Origin: Parastagonospora avenae f. sp. tritici 18332-5
Lineage: Eukaryota > Ascomycota > Dothideomycetes > Pleosporales > Phaeosphaeriaceae
Length of the DNA stretch: 64,000 bases
Direction: 5' to 3'
Assembly: GCA_022559985.1 (NCBI GenBank)
Contig: JAFJTR010000041.1
Span: 202,184-266,183 of the forward strand
Shown piece after piece: positions 20,045 through 31,900 of this stretch (position 1 is the stretch's first letter; every line of letters begins with the position of its first letter). The notes beneath the pieces are model-generated. The model was not told the DNA's origin. It ran no database searches and was given only the letters and a program-made list of their open reading frames with translations. The translations under genes were made by a program, and so were the position numbers.

Positions 20045-22868
20045 ATGGACCCTCTCAGCATCACTGCAAATATTATAACAGTCTTGCATGTCGCCAACTC
20101 GATTATCTCAGTGTGTTACGAGGTACGGTCAGCAGTCAAACAGAGCCCTTGGTCTCTTACGCGAACCATCGATGAGCTCAGAGACCTTCGCAACGTACTA
20201 GAAAGTCTCGAAACTGCCTACAATGCACTCGACCGCTCTAAGAGTGTCGATGAGACCAGGATTCGCTCATTTCAATTACTCTGTGATTCCGAGGCGAGTC
20301 CGCTAGCGCGGTGCTTGCAGGAGCTCTCAATGCTCGAGAGAAAGATCACAAAGAATGAGAGAGGGGCACCGAAGCTGTTTTCCAAAGTACAAGCGATCAC
20401 ACAGGTCATTGGTTGGCAGTTGAAAGAGAATGATGCAAGACTGTCGTTGGAGCGGATTGAGCGATGCAAGAATACGATCATCCTTGCCCTCACCGCTGAT
20501 GAGACGTAGGCTTTGTTCTCATGTGTAATACGTACATTTTTAAGCTAACAATACTTGCAGCGCACTTCTTATTGACATCAAGGCCATGACTACAAGTCTG
20601 AGTGAAAGTACAGCCTTGATGAACGATAATGTTTCGCGAATACTCGTACGGATACAAAGTTCCGAGATGGGTATGTCGCTCTTGACTCACTTTTTATATA
20701 CACTGATGGATGTAGATGATAAGTCACGAGCGATTACGCGTTGGCTCGCGCCGATCAACCCATGGGAGAGCCACAACGCAGCCATTGCAGCCCGTAAGCC
20801 TGACACAGGTGGCTGGTTGATAGAATCAAAGGCTTTCCAAAACTGGTCAAACTCAAAGGGTGGCGGTCTATGGCTGAGCGGATTCCGTAGGTCATGGTAT
20901 CTTATTATACTGACGACCTCTGCTAATACCACTTCAGCTGGTTCTGGCAAGACCATCTTGTTGTGAGTAGAGAATATCATGGCTACTACATGTCCGCTGA
21001 TTTCAACATAGCGCAAACGTGATCCTATCGTTGCAAGATCAAATAATGAGCTCGCCGCAACGTACAGTCGCAGCGTTCTTCTACTGCGACTTCCGACAGC
21101 GCGAGTCACAAGACCCAATCAACATTCTAGGCTCATTGGTAGCTCAAATCTGTTACCAGTCAGAGTCCCATCCTGGTGAGCTGGAATTGGCTTTCCAGCA
21201 CAGTCTCCATTCTGGTAAACGACCAAGTATCGCAATACTGAGAGATGCACTCTGTGCTTTATCAGCATCAGCGAAAATCGTTCTCTTGGTAGATGCAATC
21301 GACGAATGTAGTGAGCGACAGGAGTTGCTGGATACCTTCAATGCCCTATTAAACATATCAGCGGACATTAGCATTTTGCTCACCAGCCGGCACGAGCTCG
21401 ACATCCAGGACGCTCTGGTGCCATTTGAGCATGTCAGTGTTGAGGATTGGATCAAAGAGATTGATGAAGACATTGAAACATACATCAATCTTAGGTTGGA
21501 AAGCGACTTGCGATTGTCGCGCCTCAAGCCGTCAATCAAGGATGAGGTCAGAGAGAGCCTGCACGGAAAGTCACATGGCATGTAAGTGATACACAGACCA
21601 ATCTTGGGATGCGCAATTAATGTATCAGGTTTCGCCTCGTCCAGTGCAGTCTAGACGGTGTATCAGCGCTTCGAACTGTCCGTGATATTCGCACAGCGCT
21701 CCAACATATTCCGCACGAACTCGGGCAAACATATGAAAACATCCTGGTTCGTGTATCCACGGCTGATGCAGCTATCGTACGCAAGATATTGCTCTGGCTA
21801 TGCTTCACCATGCTGCCGATAACCTTGGAGGAGCTGCACTCGGCCATTGCAATCGAACATGGCCTGGATGAGTTAGACGAGGATTCGTGTCTTAGTAGCG
21901 CTCAAGAGATCATTGCAGTCTGCGGATGCCTGATAACAGTGTCGACTAATGGTCCTGGCCACGTCCGCCTCGCTCACATGTCTGTGAAAGATTACCTGCT
22001 CTCAGAGGGCATTCGCAACGGGCCCGCATCGCCCTTTGCGCTCGGCCAATTATCTGGCAACTGTGAGCTCGCTCTGGATTGCTTCACGTACCTGTCTTAC
22101 AGCAGCTTCCGGTCCGGGCCGTCTTTGACAGAGGAAGATTTCGCGCTGCGTTTGAAGAACTACCCATTCCTCCGTCACGCAGCCACAGCATGGACGTATT
22201 ATCTTCGCGCGACTGAAGTACCTGGCGAATCCTCGATACAACTAGACGACAAGATTCTGGGCTTCTTCTCGCCCGAGACTAGCGGGGTTTTCATGTCCTG
22301 GGTACAAGTGCTAAACGCGGGTTCTTCTTCAGGTGGCAGTAGCTGGACCTCGTACCCAAAGCATGCTACCACACTGTACTACGCCGCATCATTCGGACTG
22401 CTCGATGTGACTCAGCACCTCATTGAAGCGGGCGTTGATCTGAATACGCCAGCCAGTCGCTATGGAGGCACCGCATTACATGGCGCTGTTTGTCGCAATC
22501 ACATATCGATTGTACGCGCGCTGTTAGAAGCGGGCGCAAACGCCAGGCAGGGTGACTGGGACAAAGTCACTCCTTTACACACTGCGGCTGTTGAAGGTTA
22601 TGTTGACTGCGTAAGATTGCTACTCCAACATGGCGCAGACAGGAATGCGTTGGATAAAGCTGGTGAGAAGCCGATCGATTGGGCTATGAACGGCGAGCAG
22701 AAGGAGTGTCAGGTGATTCTGGAGACGAAACCGGGGATGCTAGAGGCGGATGTGGTAGGTCTGTGGTCGGGCGATCTCAACGTTCCTGGAAAGATCGCTG
22801 CAAATGCGGTTGATGTGAAGGTGTGGGCTGGATGGGGCGGGAAGTACATTCCCGAGTGGTCGAAGTAA
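20045..22868 (+). CDS. NLR-type protein: fungal STAND N-terminal domain, NACHT, ankyrin repeats
   Basis: Six exons (20045-20505, 20561-20670, 20716-20886, 20938-20962, 21012-21581, 21629-22868) give 858 residues. The N-terminus MDPLSITANIITVLHVANSI is the helical fungal N-terminal domain common in STAND proteins. NACHT follows with the P-loop GFPGSGKTIL (Lys252) and Walker B KIVLLVDAIDEC, then a winged-helix/GPI-like region (HMSVKDYLLS) and about four ankyrin repeats from residue 695 to 810 (TALHGAVCRNH, TPLHTAAVEGY). Such proteins are fungal NOD-like receptors: a ligand sensed by the repeats drives NACHT oligomerisation and N-terminal effector output, often programmed cell death. The P-loop is assembled from three exons, one of only 25 nt. 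Neighbouring HET genes fit an allorecognition or immune block. Confidence 0.9.
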
Positions 22869-22963
22869 GGTATTCTAGTTATGGCTGCAGAGGACGACCT
22901 CCCTATCTTCACCTCCCACCCCTCAGCGCCATTTTTCTAGTCTCAATCCCTTCAACTACAGCA

Positions 22964-23932
22964 CTACTTCTCCCCCTCAGGTACACCCATCCCATGCATC
23001 CCCCGATACCCACTCCTCACACTCTCCCTCCACTCGCCCAGTACCTCCCTCCTAACCCCCTCCGCAATCTCCCAAACCTCCACCCGAATCGGCCTACACG
23101 TCCCCTTCATCCCCTCCCCATCCTCTTTCTCCCCTTCTCCCACCTCACTCTCCTGCGCCTGCGTCCACCCCCACCTCGACAAATCACCCCCGGGACACGT
23201 ACTCAGCGCACACAACAAGTCCGTCTCCGCGAACCAGTCCACATAACTCTCGCTCGTCGCGGGGCTCGCCTCCATGAAATATCTGCCCTGACCATCCAGC
23301 CCGGTGGTCTGGAAGACATTCAACACGTCGTGGACGTCGAATTCTGTTAATCCGAAGGGCAGCACGGCGCGCACGAGATTCGAATGGCAGTGGAAGTCAT
23401 ACTCGGCGTCGGTGAGCATGTGGCTAACATACGGATCGCACCGCGTGCCCAGGAGGTCGTGAGTGCGTCCGCGCCATTGCGTCAACTGCCCGCGTTCATC
23501 GCGCGCGTGTGCGCGGCCATTGGGATTTGAATCAGGTGTTGGGGCGGAAGATAGTAAACACCCATCCTTCAGCATCCCACACAGCGGCCGCATGAACGGG
23601 AGATTGCTCCACAGGCGATACCCCTCGGTGACATGGCTGCCCTGCAACTGTCTGGTCCGCGCGGCCCAAAACCTTTCTCTTGGATCATGTTGGGACCAGA
23701 TATTCAAGTCGCCGACTTGCGGGCCTTCAGGCGTGGAGAGGCGGAATATCTGGCCGGCGGATATTTTCCAGGCTTTCCCGCTGCGCGGGGGGATGAGGAA
23801 GTCTTGTTTCTTGATTAAATCCTTCTCCGTTAAGGCTCTGAGACGGTGGTATAGTTCTCTTGGTGGGTGCAGCGGGGAGGAGGCGTGTGTGGGGAAATAT
23901 GCTGGGGCTGGGGGGATGGAGGATGATGCCAT
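22964..23932 (-). CDS. DUF1989 / urea carboxylase-associated family protein
   Basis: A single exon of 322 residues. The family core is clear: IPPRSGKAWKISAGQIFRL followed by GDLNIW near residues 47-77, the DAEYDFHCHSNLVRA block with Cys/His, and FDVHDVLNVFQTTGL. Family members in bacteria sit beside urea/guanidine carboxylases, and two of them (CgdA/CgdB) act as carboxyguanidine deiminase; fungal members are uncharacterised to my knowledge. An acidic, Glu-rich insertion (about residues 263-280) lies near the C-terminus. A urea-carboxylase-like gene (lamA) lies about 15 kb away, so a link in nitrogen-compound degradation is conceivable but unproven. The start at 23932 is the first ATG of the frame. 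Confidence 0.82.
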   Translation of the reverse strand: MASSSIPPAPAYFPTHASSPLHPPRELYHRLRALTEKDLIKKQDFLIPPRSGKAWKISAGQIFRLSTPEGPQVGDLNIWSQHDPRERFWAARTRQLQGSHVTEGYRLWSNLPFMRPLCGMLKDGCLLSSAPTPDSNPNGRAHARDERGQLTQWRGRTHDLLGTRCDPYVSHMLTDAEYDFHCHSNLVRAVLPFGLTEFDVHDVLNVFQTTGLDGQGRYFMEASPATSESYVDWFAETDLLCALSTCPGGDLSRWGWTQAQESEVGEGEKEDGEGMKGTCRPIRVEVWEIAEGVRREVLGEWRESVRSGYRGMHGMGVPEGEK

Positions 23933-24318
23933 GGTGTGAAGATTGGGGTGTGGGCTAATGTGGTGATCTGACTTGGAGATGGGTATAGTTGGGGTTGAGG
24001 TTGAGGCTGAGGATGGTATGTTTGAGCCGCGAATAAGCGAGTGTATGAATTCCGGTATCGGACGTCTTGATGCAGTGTCGAGTATCGCTGACTGTAGGGC
24101 ATGCTACTACTGGCTTCTGATAAACGTGGGTATGACAAACTGATGCCATTTTGCTCCTCAAAGCATGGAAGGAGGATGTATCGACTGCATGATGTGGAAG
24201 CCGAGAAATACATGCAACAATAAACCACATAACACAAGAATCCATTCGCCTCTCATGTAGAATGTCTTCAATGTTAATCTCGATGTATGCTTTTCTTTAC
24301 TCCTATGTTCCATCCCCC
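23933..24318. other. Intergenic between LEU4 3' end and DUF1989 start
   Basis: About 390 bp serving as DUF1989 promoter and LEU4 terminator. It has low-complexity GGTTGAGG-type repeats near 23990-24015. No gene is seen. Confidence 0.5.
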
Positions 24319-26319
24319 CTAAACACCCGCACTCTTAACCTCCGCTCCCTCTCCATTAACCTGCTTCTCCAACTTATCGACAACACTCTCTTTCCTCGGC
24401 GGACTATCCTCCGGACTCGGAATCTCCAGGGTATTCGACCTCTTAGGCCTGAACGGAATCGGCGTCGTAGGTCTCGAGGAGAGGAACTATATCCATGATC
24501 AGCGAAGACTTGTTGTAGGATTCTAAAAAATGTCTCACCGAACTCGCCGCACTCAACAGCGCAATCAAACTCGCCTGCACAACATCCTGATGAATGCCCA
24601 CGCCCCACACCTTGACGCTGCTCTGTGCCGCCGTGCAGCCAATGTACGTCGCGGCTTTGGCGTCTTTGCTTGTGCCAATGGTGTGCTCGTTGTAATCGAC
24701 GACATCCAACTCAATGCCCAGACCCCTCAGCGCATCGACTAGAGAACTCAGCGCGCCGTTGCCGGTACCCTGAAGCTGGTGCTCCACATGGTCAATCTCA
24801 ATCACGCCCTTGAAAATCCGGCGCAGGTTTCGCGAAGACTGCGTTTTGCCCTCCTGCGGCGGCGCAGGCGATTTTGAGCGGTCTGCTGTAATTTCGTAGT
24901 CGACCAGCTGAAAGCGGGGATTACGCTTGAGATGGTACGCCTCTTCAAACAGTGCCACAATTTCCGAGGGACGCAGTTCGCGGCCCAGCATATCCGTTTC
25001 CTTCTGGACGACTTTGGAAAACGCGATTTGCAGGCCTCGCGGCAGGTCGAGCTCGAGCTGGCGCTGGATGATCCATGCGACGCCGCCTTTGCCGGACTGG
25101 CTGTTGACGCGGATGATGGCTTCGTAGGTGCGCCCGATGTCCTGGGGGTCGAGGGGGAGGTAGGGGATTTGCCATCTTGACTCGTTGGTTGCGCCTTCCT
25201 TCTTGCGCTTCTGGAAGCCCTTTTTGATGGCATCTTGATGTGAGCCGCTGAAGGCGCAGACGACGAGCTGGCCTCCGTATGGGGCGCGGGGGTGAATGGG
25301 GATCTTATTGCACGTCTCGACCATGTCGATGATGGACTTGAGATCGGAGAAGTCGATGCCCGGGTGTACGCCTTGGGTGTAGAGATTGAGTCCTAGAGTC
25401 ACGAGATCCACGTTTCCAGTACGCTCGCCGTTGCCAAACAGCGTGCCTTCTACGCGATCTGCGCCAGCCATTTGTGCCAACTCTGCTGCTGCGACTGCGC
25501 ATCCGCGGTCATTGTGCGGGTGCAGGGACACGCAGATCTTCTCGCGCTCGGTGATATTCTTGCAAAAGTACTCGATCTGGTCTGCGTACACATTCGGAGT
25601 CGCCATCTCGACCGTCGCGGGCAGATTGAAAATGAGGGGCTTCTCAACACTCGGTTCCCACGCCGCCTTGACGGCTTCGCACACCCTGATGACGAACTCC
25701 GGTGACGAGTCGGAGAAGGTCTCTGGCGAGAACTCGTATGCCCATTCGGTGCCTGCCTGTTCAGGGTCGTCCTTCGTTATCGAGCGCGCGTACTTTGTGC
25801 ACTCGACAGCCAGCGCGACCGTCTCTTCATCGTTCATATTGAAGACAATCTGCTGGAAGCACGGGCTCGTCGCAAGGTAGAGATGGAGAATCGCCTTCTT
25901 CGCGCCCTTGAGGGAGTCGACGGTGCGGCGGATGAGCTCTTTGCGACATGGCGAGAGGACCTGCACCCAGACGTCGTCGGGCACGATGCCGGGTGTTTGT
26001 ATGAGGCGCTGGGTGAAGTCGAAGTCGGTTTGCGATGCCGAGGGAAACGAAACTTCAATTTCCTTGTAGCCGAGTTTGACGAGCATCTGGAAGTACTCCC
26101 ATTTTTGCGTGCCGTCCTGTGCGTCGTGTTGGTGTTGTTGTGTGAGGGAAGTGGGGGTAAACTTACCATAGGATCGACCAGACTCTGGTTGCCATCGCGC
26201 AAATCGGTAGACAGCCAGCGCGGCGGCCTGTCAATGGTTTTGCTGGGCCATGTCCTGTCTGGGAGGTTCAATGGCTGGAACTTCTTGTATTTGGTCGAGG
26301 GGTCCTTGAGCATTGGCAT
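24319..26319 (-). CDS. LEU4: 2-isopropylmalate synthase
   Basis: Three exons (26319-26167, 26116-24539, 24486-24319) give 632 residues, the usual fungal length. It begins MPMLKDPSTKYKKFQPLNLP. The HMGL-like TIM barrel has the substrate/metal motif STDLRDGNQSL and SLHPHNDRG, plus the GTLFGNGERTGN loop. The C-terminal LeuA regulatory domain (leucine feedback site) follows, with VVDYNEH and GVGIHQD. The last exon adds a Ser/Pro-rich tail (SSRPTTPIPF...). The enzyme condenses acetyl-CoA with 2-ketoisovalerate, the first committed step of leucine synthesis; fungal forms act in mitochondria and/or cytosol. No clear CCGGNNCCGG (Leu3) site was noticed upstream. Confidence 0.95.
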
Positions 26320-27069
26320 GGTGCAGCTTTTCTTTTTGCGGCGCAATTCCGCTGTGATGTGGTGCGGGGTCTGTTATATGAAATAACAATCCGACGTGGG
26401 AAGGAGCCAGCTGAATGGAGGTACGAGAAGAAAGAAGGGGTATCAAAGTGCGAAGAATCAGCCCAAGCAAAAGTATGAATCACAAGCAATGCAAAAAATC
26501 TGGTGCTCGGTATAACTAGCCAGCCAGCCCCAATGGCATATGACGCGCTGCGGGCACTAAAACTGCGCGCGGGGAAGACTCTTGCATGACCGAAATCGGC
26601 ATTTTCAGGACCACGACGAATCAGCATGGCCGTGATTAATTGTATACGAACACCACCATGAAGGCGTGCGTCGTGAGGTCCGCGGTGCTGCACATATCGT
26701 CATGTCTGCACGCTTGACCTTGCTTGAGCAGATTCCGCAAGCATCGTGGCAGCACGAATACGAATAGCATTCAGGCAAGAGAACGAGCATTTCAGCCGTA
26801 CGAGAACGAAACGTACGACGGTATGCACACTTACGCCATTGAAGGCGTTACAGTTCCAGACGCCCATGGCCAAGTGTTGCGGCTGACGCATTGCATCTTT
26901 TTTTGGACGTGTTAGCTGAGTGTCGGAAAACAAGTCGTCGAGTTGTGCTACATGTCGTGAAGACCATGAACTACCATTCCCACATATGCAGTCTTGAACG
27001 CCATGGTTATACATAGAACAGCAAGCTCCGAGCTGATATTCCTGACAAATTGACACGTCCGGCATGTCC
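26320..27069. other. LEU4 promoter region
   Basis: About 750 bp between the LEU4 start and the end of the next minus-strand gene. It carries the LEU4 promoter and 5' leader. No gene, RNA or clear repeat is seen. Confidence 0.5.
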
Positions 27070-28709
27070 CTACAAAAGCGGCACTCGCAGGCCACAACAA
27101 TCCACCTCATCCCCCCTAACCTCCACCCGTCTCCCCATGTACATTTCACCAAACTCGCTTAAAAACGCGCGATCCGCTTCACTCCACGCATCCAAGCCTA
27201 GTCTACTAACCTCGCGCCTGCCCACAGTGACCTCATCTTCGCCCTCATATCCCTCGTCCTCAGCGCTCTCTTCGATAATCGCAGATAACGTAGCGACGAG
27301 CGAAGATGTCTGCCGATGAAAGTACGCAACAACGCTCGTCTCTATGTTTAGGTGCGACAAATCCCCGAGAATCTCGCGGTCCGCGTCCCGCTCGGATGTG
27401 CTATTGATGTCCTTCTCGCCCGCGGAGGCCCACCACATGAAGCCCGAGTATGCGAGGCGCGACCACGTGATGGGTTCGACCATGGAGTCGTCGTAGGAAT
27501 CGTTGTATTCATCGTCAGCGCGGTGGGCGTCGATGGACGCGCGGGATATCAGGGGTTGTTGGTCGTCGTCAACATCGTCGGTGTAGCGCTCGACAGACGC
27601 GTTACGGTGCTTGAAGAGCTCTTTGTGCAGCATTTTGTAGCGCGCGACGTCGCGCTGGCTGGCTTTTATTGGGGTGCCGGAGGAGGTAAGGAGGCGTGGC
27701 CAGCGGCGTTGTTGAGTTGGTAGTTCGACAATGACGTCGTAGAGTTTCGCTTTGGTGGAGATGATCTCGTCGGTTGTGCAGGCTGTCCAGCCGCCGGTGG
27801 TGGGAGCCGAGAGAGAGGGGATGTCGTGGACGCCGACGGAGAAGAGGGAGGGCAAGCGTAATAGGGCTTCGGCGCCGGGGAGTAGGAGTTCCGAGTCGCG
27901 CGCGGAGAGGCTGGAGAGGATGGAGAGGATGTAGACTAGATTTGTTAGTGATTATAGATGGTCGTATACCTTCAGGACGTACCAAACTCGCACATGGCGC
28001 GCACAGGCGGGCCTCCGACAAAGAGTATCCGCTTACGCAGGAGGGCTGCTTGTTGAAGCCTAAACACCAATGGGCCGAGGACGTCGAGGTATTTGAGCAT
28101 GGAGAGCGCCGGGTGATATGCCGGTAAGCGCTCGTCGTCCTTGGTGACCGCCGAGACTGTCGATATGGCGCGCGCCCGGCTGTGTTCCTTGGTGTTATCG
28201 TGCTGTCTTGCATGTGACGTCTGCTCCTCCCAGAACTCTTCCAGCGGCGCAACCCCCTCGTACTCGGCAATCGTCTTCGCAATGCTCTCCAGCCGGCCAG
28301 CAACACCCCATGTCCTGCCCAGTATACCATCCCGCCGCGCTAACACGCCAACAGAGACGAAATTGGCATTGCGCTCTTCCGACCCTGCCTCGCCCCGTGC
28401 GAATGCGCTGAGCCCGGCATATCCCTCGTGTGTAAAGTAGACGAGGTCTGACGCCTGCGCGTGAAGACCCGAAGGTAATGACTTGTATTCTACCGCATTT
28501 TCGAGCTCAATGTCTGTCGTGGTGCGTTTCCAAGCGATTATATATCTGTCAGGCGTCAGCGCATTCAAGGTACGTACAGGTAGGCGGCACACTACTTACC
28601 CGACTTTCTTGTCGAAGCGGATCAGGAACAGCGCCTCGATCTTAGGCGACTCATGATCGCTATTACTGTCGACGTCGGTCGCAACGCTCGATTGTGTGGA
28701 GGTAGACAT
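27070..28709 (-). CDS. DENN-type protein of the LCHN/DENND11 (DUF2347/DUF4484) family
   Basis: Three exons (28709-28600, 28545-27983, 27935-27070) give 512 residues. The N-terminal part (IEALFLIRFDKKVGYIIAWKR, then LVYFTHEGYAGLSAF) and the middle (LKYLDVLGPLVFRLQQAAL, KRILFVGGPPVRAMCEF, YILSILSSL) have the longin-uDENN/cDENN pattern of LCHN-like proteins. The C-terminal third (WTACTTDEIISTKAKLYD, WSRLAYSGFMWWASAGE) matches the fungal C-terminal region usually called DUF4484. DENN proteins act on Rab GTPases in membrane traffic; the specific target is unknown. Family assignment is from motif memory and is moderately certain; the gene model itself is well supported by two in-frame splice junctions. 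Confidence 0.75.
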
Positions 28710-28940
28710 GTTGGCGGACAAAGCCGCGTAGTCGTTGGGGATACATGCAGCGCGCCAGTGACAAGATCGCGCGACCACATCCCTGACGGTACTCTCAGTA
28801 AGCCGAGGACATTTACGCACCCTATCAGTCGCATGTCACTAAGACTTATTCCAAAACTCACATGTCACTGCCACATTGATATTGAACTCTGAATGGTATC
28901 TCATTTTCCCTTGCACATCAAACACCTCCCAAAAATATCA

Positions 28941-31900
28941 CTATTGTAACATGCCCTCCAGGCTCTCCCCAAGCACTCCTTCCACCTGGCTAATCCATCG
29001 CTGTGTCTCCCTCTCCACCATCTCGTCGTCGTCTTCCCTAAGCTCGCTAATAAAGGGCAACATCTCTGGCAGCAGACCTAGCCACTCCTCTCCCAGCCTT
29101 GTCGTAAGGCTCTGCTCGCATTTGACCGTCGCCAGTCTTGTCGCTGCAGAGTCCGATCTCATGTACCGTAGCAAAATGGTGTTGAGCTCGCGGTGATTGT
29201 CAATCGAGGATGACGACGAGGCCGCAAGGTCGGTGATGGTCGGAATAACGGCTTCGTTGACTTCCTCCGCAGCCGAAATGGTAAGCAAATTCACAAGCGG
29301 CTTCAAGATAGTGCCAAAGTGCGAGGGTGCCTGCCAAAACGCATCCTGGTCGTGTTGGAACGACTTCTGCAACGCGCCTAAGACTGCACTTCGCAGCTCC
29401 GAATCCGCGCTTTCCTGCGCGAGATGCTCCAGCATCTTGGCTGCGTGGTCGATGATGTAGCTCGAGTAGCTGGTGACAATCGACTTGAACTTGTCGAAGA
29501 AGGCCGCAAGGAATTTGTAGAATGTGACAGCATACTCCGGTTTCGCGCCCATTGGCCCTTCCTGGTCCACGAGCTGTACGAAGAATGGCCGGAAGGTGGC
29601 ATCGTTCAGCTTCAGAACCATGGCAAGCGCTGACTCATCAAGAGTGTTGTCCAACTGTTCAATCTCTTCATTATCGTATTCCTGCTCTTCTTGTGAATCG
29701 ATTACTTGCCTAACTTTGAACAGTTGGAGCAAGAGACTAAACAGCGTCGAGCTAGCTTTAATGAGCTTGCTCTTGGTCTGCAAGTCGACCGTCGAGCGAA
29801 GAAGTTCCAGATGTTCAGATGAAGCCTCGAAGCCTTGGGAGACGGCATGCGGCCAGGTCGACTTGATGGCGGCAAACGTCTCTTGGGCACCGAGATGCTC
29901 AGATACCTTCTCGTAGAACGCGCGACGATCCTCATCACAAGCATCCTCGAGTCCACCAACCGCCGATCGGTGCGATAAGCGGAGGGTTGTCTCCAAGTAT
30001 TCTCTCGAGAACATGTATCCAAGTCTCTCAACAATGTTTGACAGTAGCGAGTAAACAGCATTGTGTAGACCATTGTTCTCGCCCTCGATGGCCTGTGAAA
30101 GATAGTCGAAAGTGGTCGGTAGTACTGTTGGCAGTAGAGCGATAGCCTCATCTTCGAGGACATCGACTGCAGAGGTAAGGCACAGCAATGACAGGATACG
30201 AATTCTGTCATCACCACTAGATAGCGCTTGTGATCCGGCGATAGTCCGAGCAACGACGGCGACCGCGGAGGTATCTTTCTTGCCGAAGCGCTCGATGATC
30301 TGGTCAATGCAGGTGACTGAAATGACCTTGGCGTCCAAGTGCTGGGATTGTTGGAGTACCTTCTCGACACTTGGCAAAAACGAGATTAAAGATGTGACAG
30401 ACTTCTTGTCATTCTGTACAGCTTTTCCAGCTCGCACCTCGACAGCCTTAATAGCGGCGACCTGGACCTGGTCATCCGTGTTCGCGAGTAGCAACTCAGC
30501 CGACTTAACAAGATCAGTCGTGGGAAGAAGATCCAAGCAACTTGCAAGCACCCGACTGCATGCCTCGTATAGTTTGGGGAATGATGCCACCTTCTTGGAC
30601 AGCTGGATTGTGGTCTCGACGATGTTGGCGAAAACTTCTCGTGGCCTTGCCGGGTCGTCCTTTCGTCGGAAGGCTCTCGTTACGTGTGCTCGTAGTCGGT
30701 CATCCGTGGCAAGGTCGGCCAAAGAAGCAAGCAGATCCTTGATAGCCGTCTCAACTTGCGCCGCAGTCTTGTCATTCAGCCCAAACAGACTGTCAGACAC
30801 CTTGCGCTTCGGCCCCGCAGCATCAACAACGAGATCAAGGTAGCCCTTGATGGCGTCGAGTGTATGTATCGGGTCGAAAATTAGTAATAACTCCGTGGAG
30901 AATCGACGCTGAGTCTTGCCGTTGTGGTAGCGGTCTGCAAGTAAGGAAATGATTGCCGAGAGCGAGTCTTGCGGGCCAAGTGTCCTTGCTAGTTCCGAGA
31001 ACAATTTGAGTCGGCGGTGCAGTGGGATATGCTCAAAGGCGGCGGTGAAGCTGAGCAAGAGGTCAGAGACACCAGTGAGAAAGTTCTTGTGCTTTGAGCG
31101 GAGGGAGGCAGCTAATTGCGGCACCACACGGGAAATTGTCTGGCTGGTATTAGCAAGGGTTCAACGTAAAGCGAGAGCACCATACCTTGTCGACAACTTG
31201 TGCGGAGTAGTCATCCTGTTGGCGAAGTAGCGTGGACCCGATAAAGGTGAAGATGGGCATCAAGTTGTGTAGAATTAGCTCTGGCACCCATGATGCAAGG
31301 TTGGCAATCAGTAGCAATGCGCTGTTCTGCACTTGCGGGCTGGTCGAATGTCTGATGCAGTCGATGAGAAGATCGGCACGAACTGCAGACTGGTAGTGCT
31401 CCGTGTCCTTTTGTTGCTGAACGATGTCAGCATGCGCGAAACTGTTGGTGACGAGATCACTGACCTTGAGAGTGTCGACAATAGGCGTCAGAGAGCCCAG
31501 AATCATGCTTTGCAGATAAACCAGCTCGGATCCTAACTGTTGCTTGAGTGGCTGTAGGTCGCCGAAAACAGTAAACAGATTCCTGAAAAGCGCTGGATGT
31601 TGTCCGGGGTTCGAGCCTTCGACAAGCTCAAGAACCAAAGTGAGCTTTCGCAATAATCGCTGTACATCGTCCTGCGAGGCCAATTCAACGCGGGCCATTT
31701 CATTGCGACTGGTTCGTCGCCTCTTCTTGGTTGGAGGGCCCTCGGCCATCTGGACAGCGGCAGGAACGCTCTCCAGGAAGGACAGCAGGGTGGCAGAGTC
31801 ATGTTCGGCGTTCCGTAGAATCTCAATAGCTCGCTCGCGGCATTGCTTCTCGCCATCATATTTGCCCTCCTTGAATGATATGTCGAGCAACGTGCGTGCT

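Noticed and set aside
26320..27069. Leu3-type CCGGNNCCGG element upstream of LEU4
   Set aside because: No convincing match was seen on reading the region.
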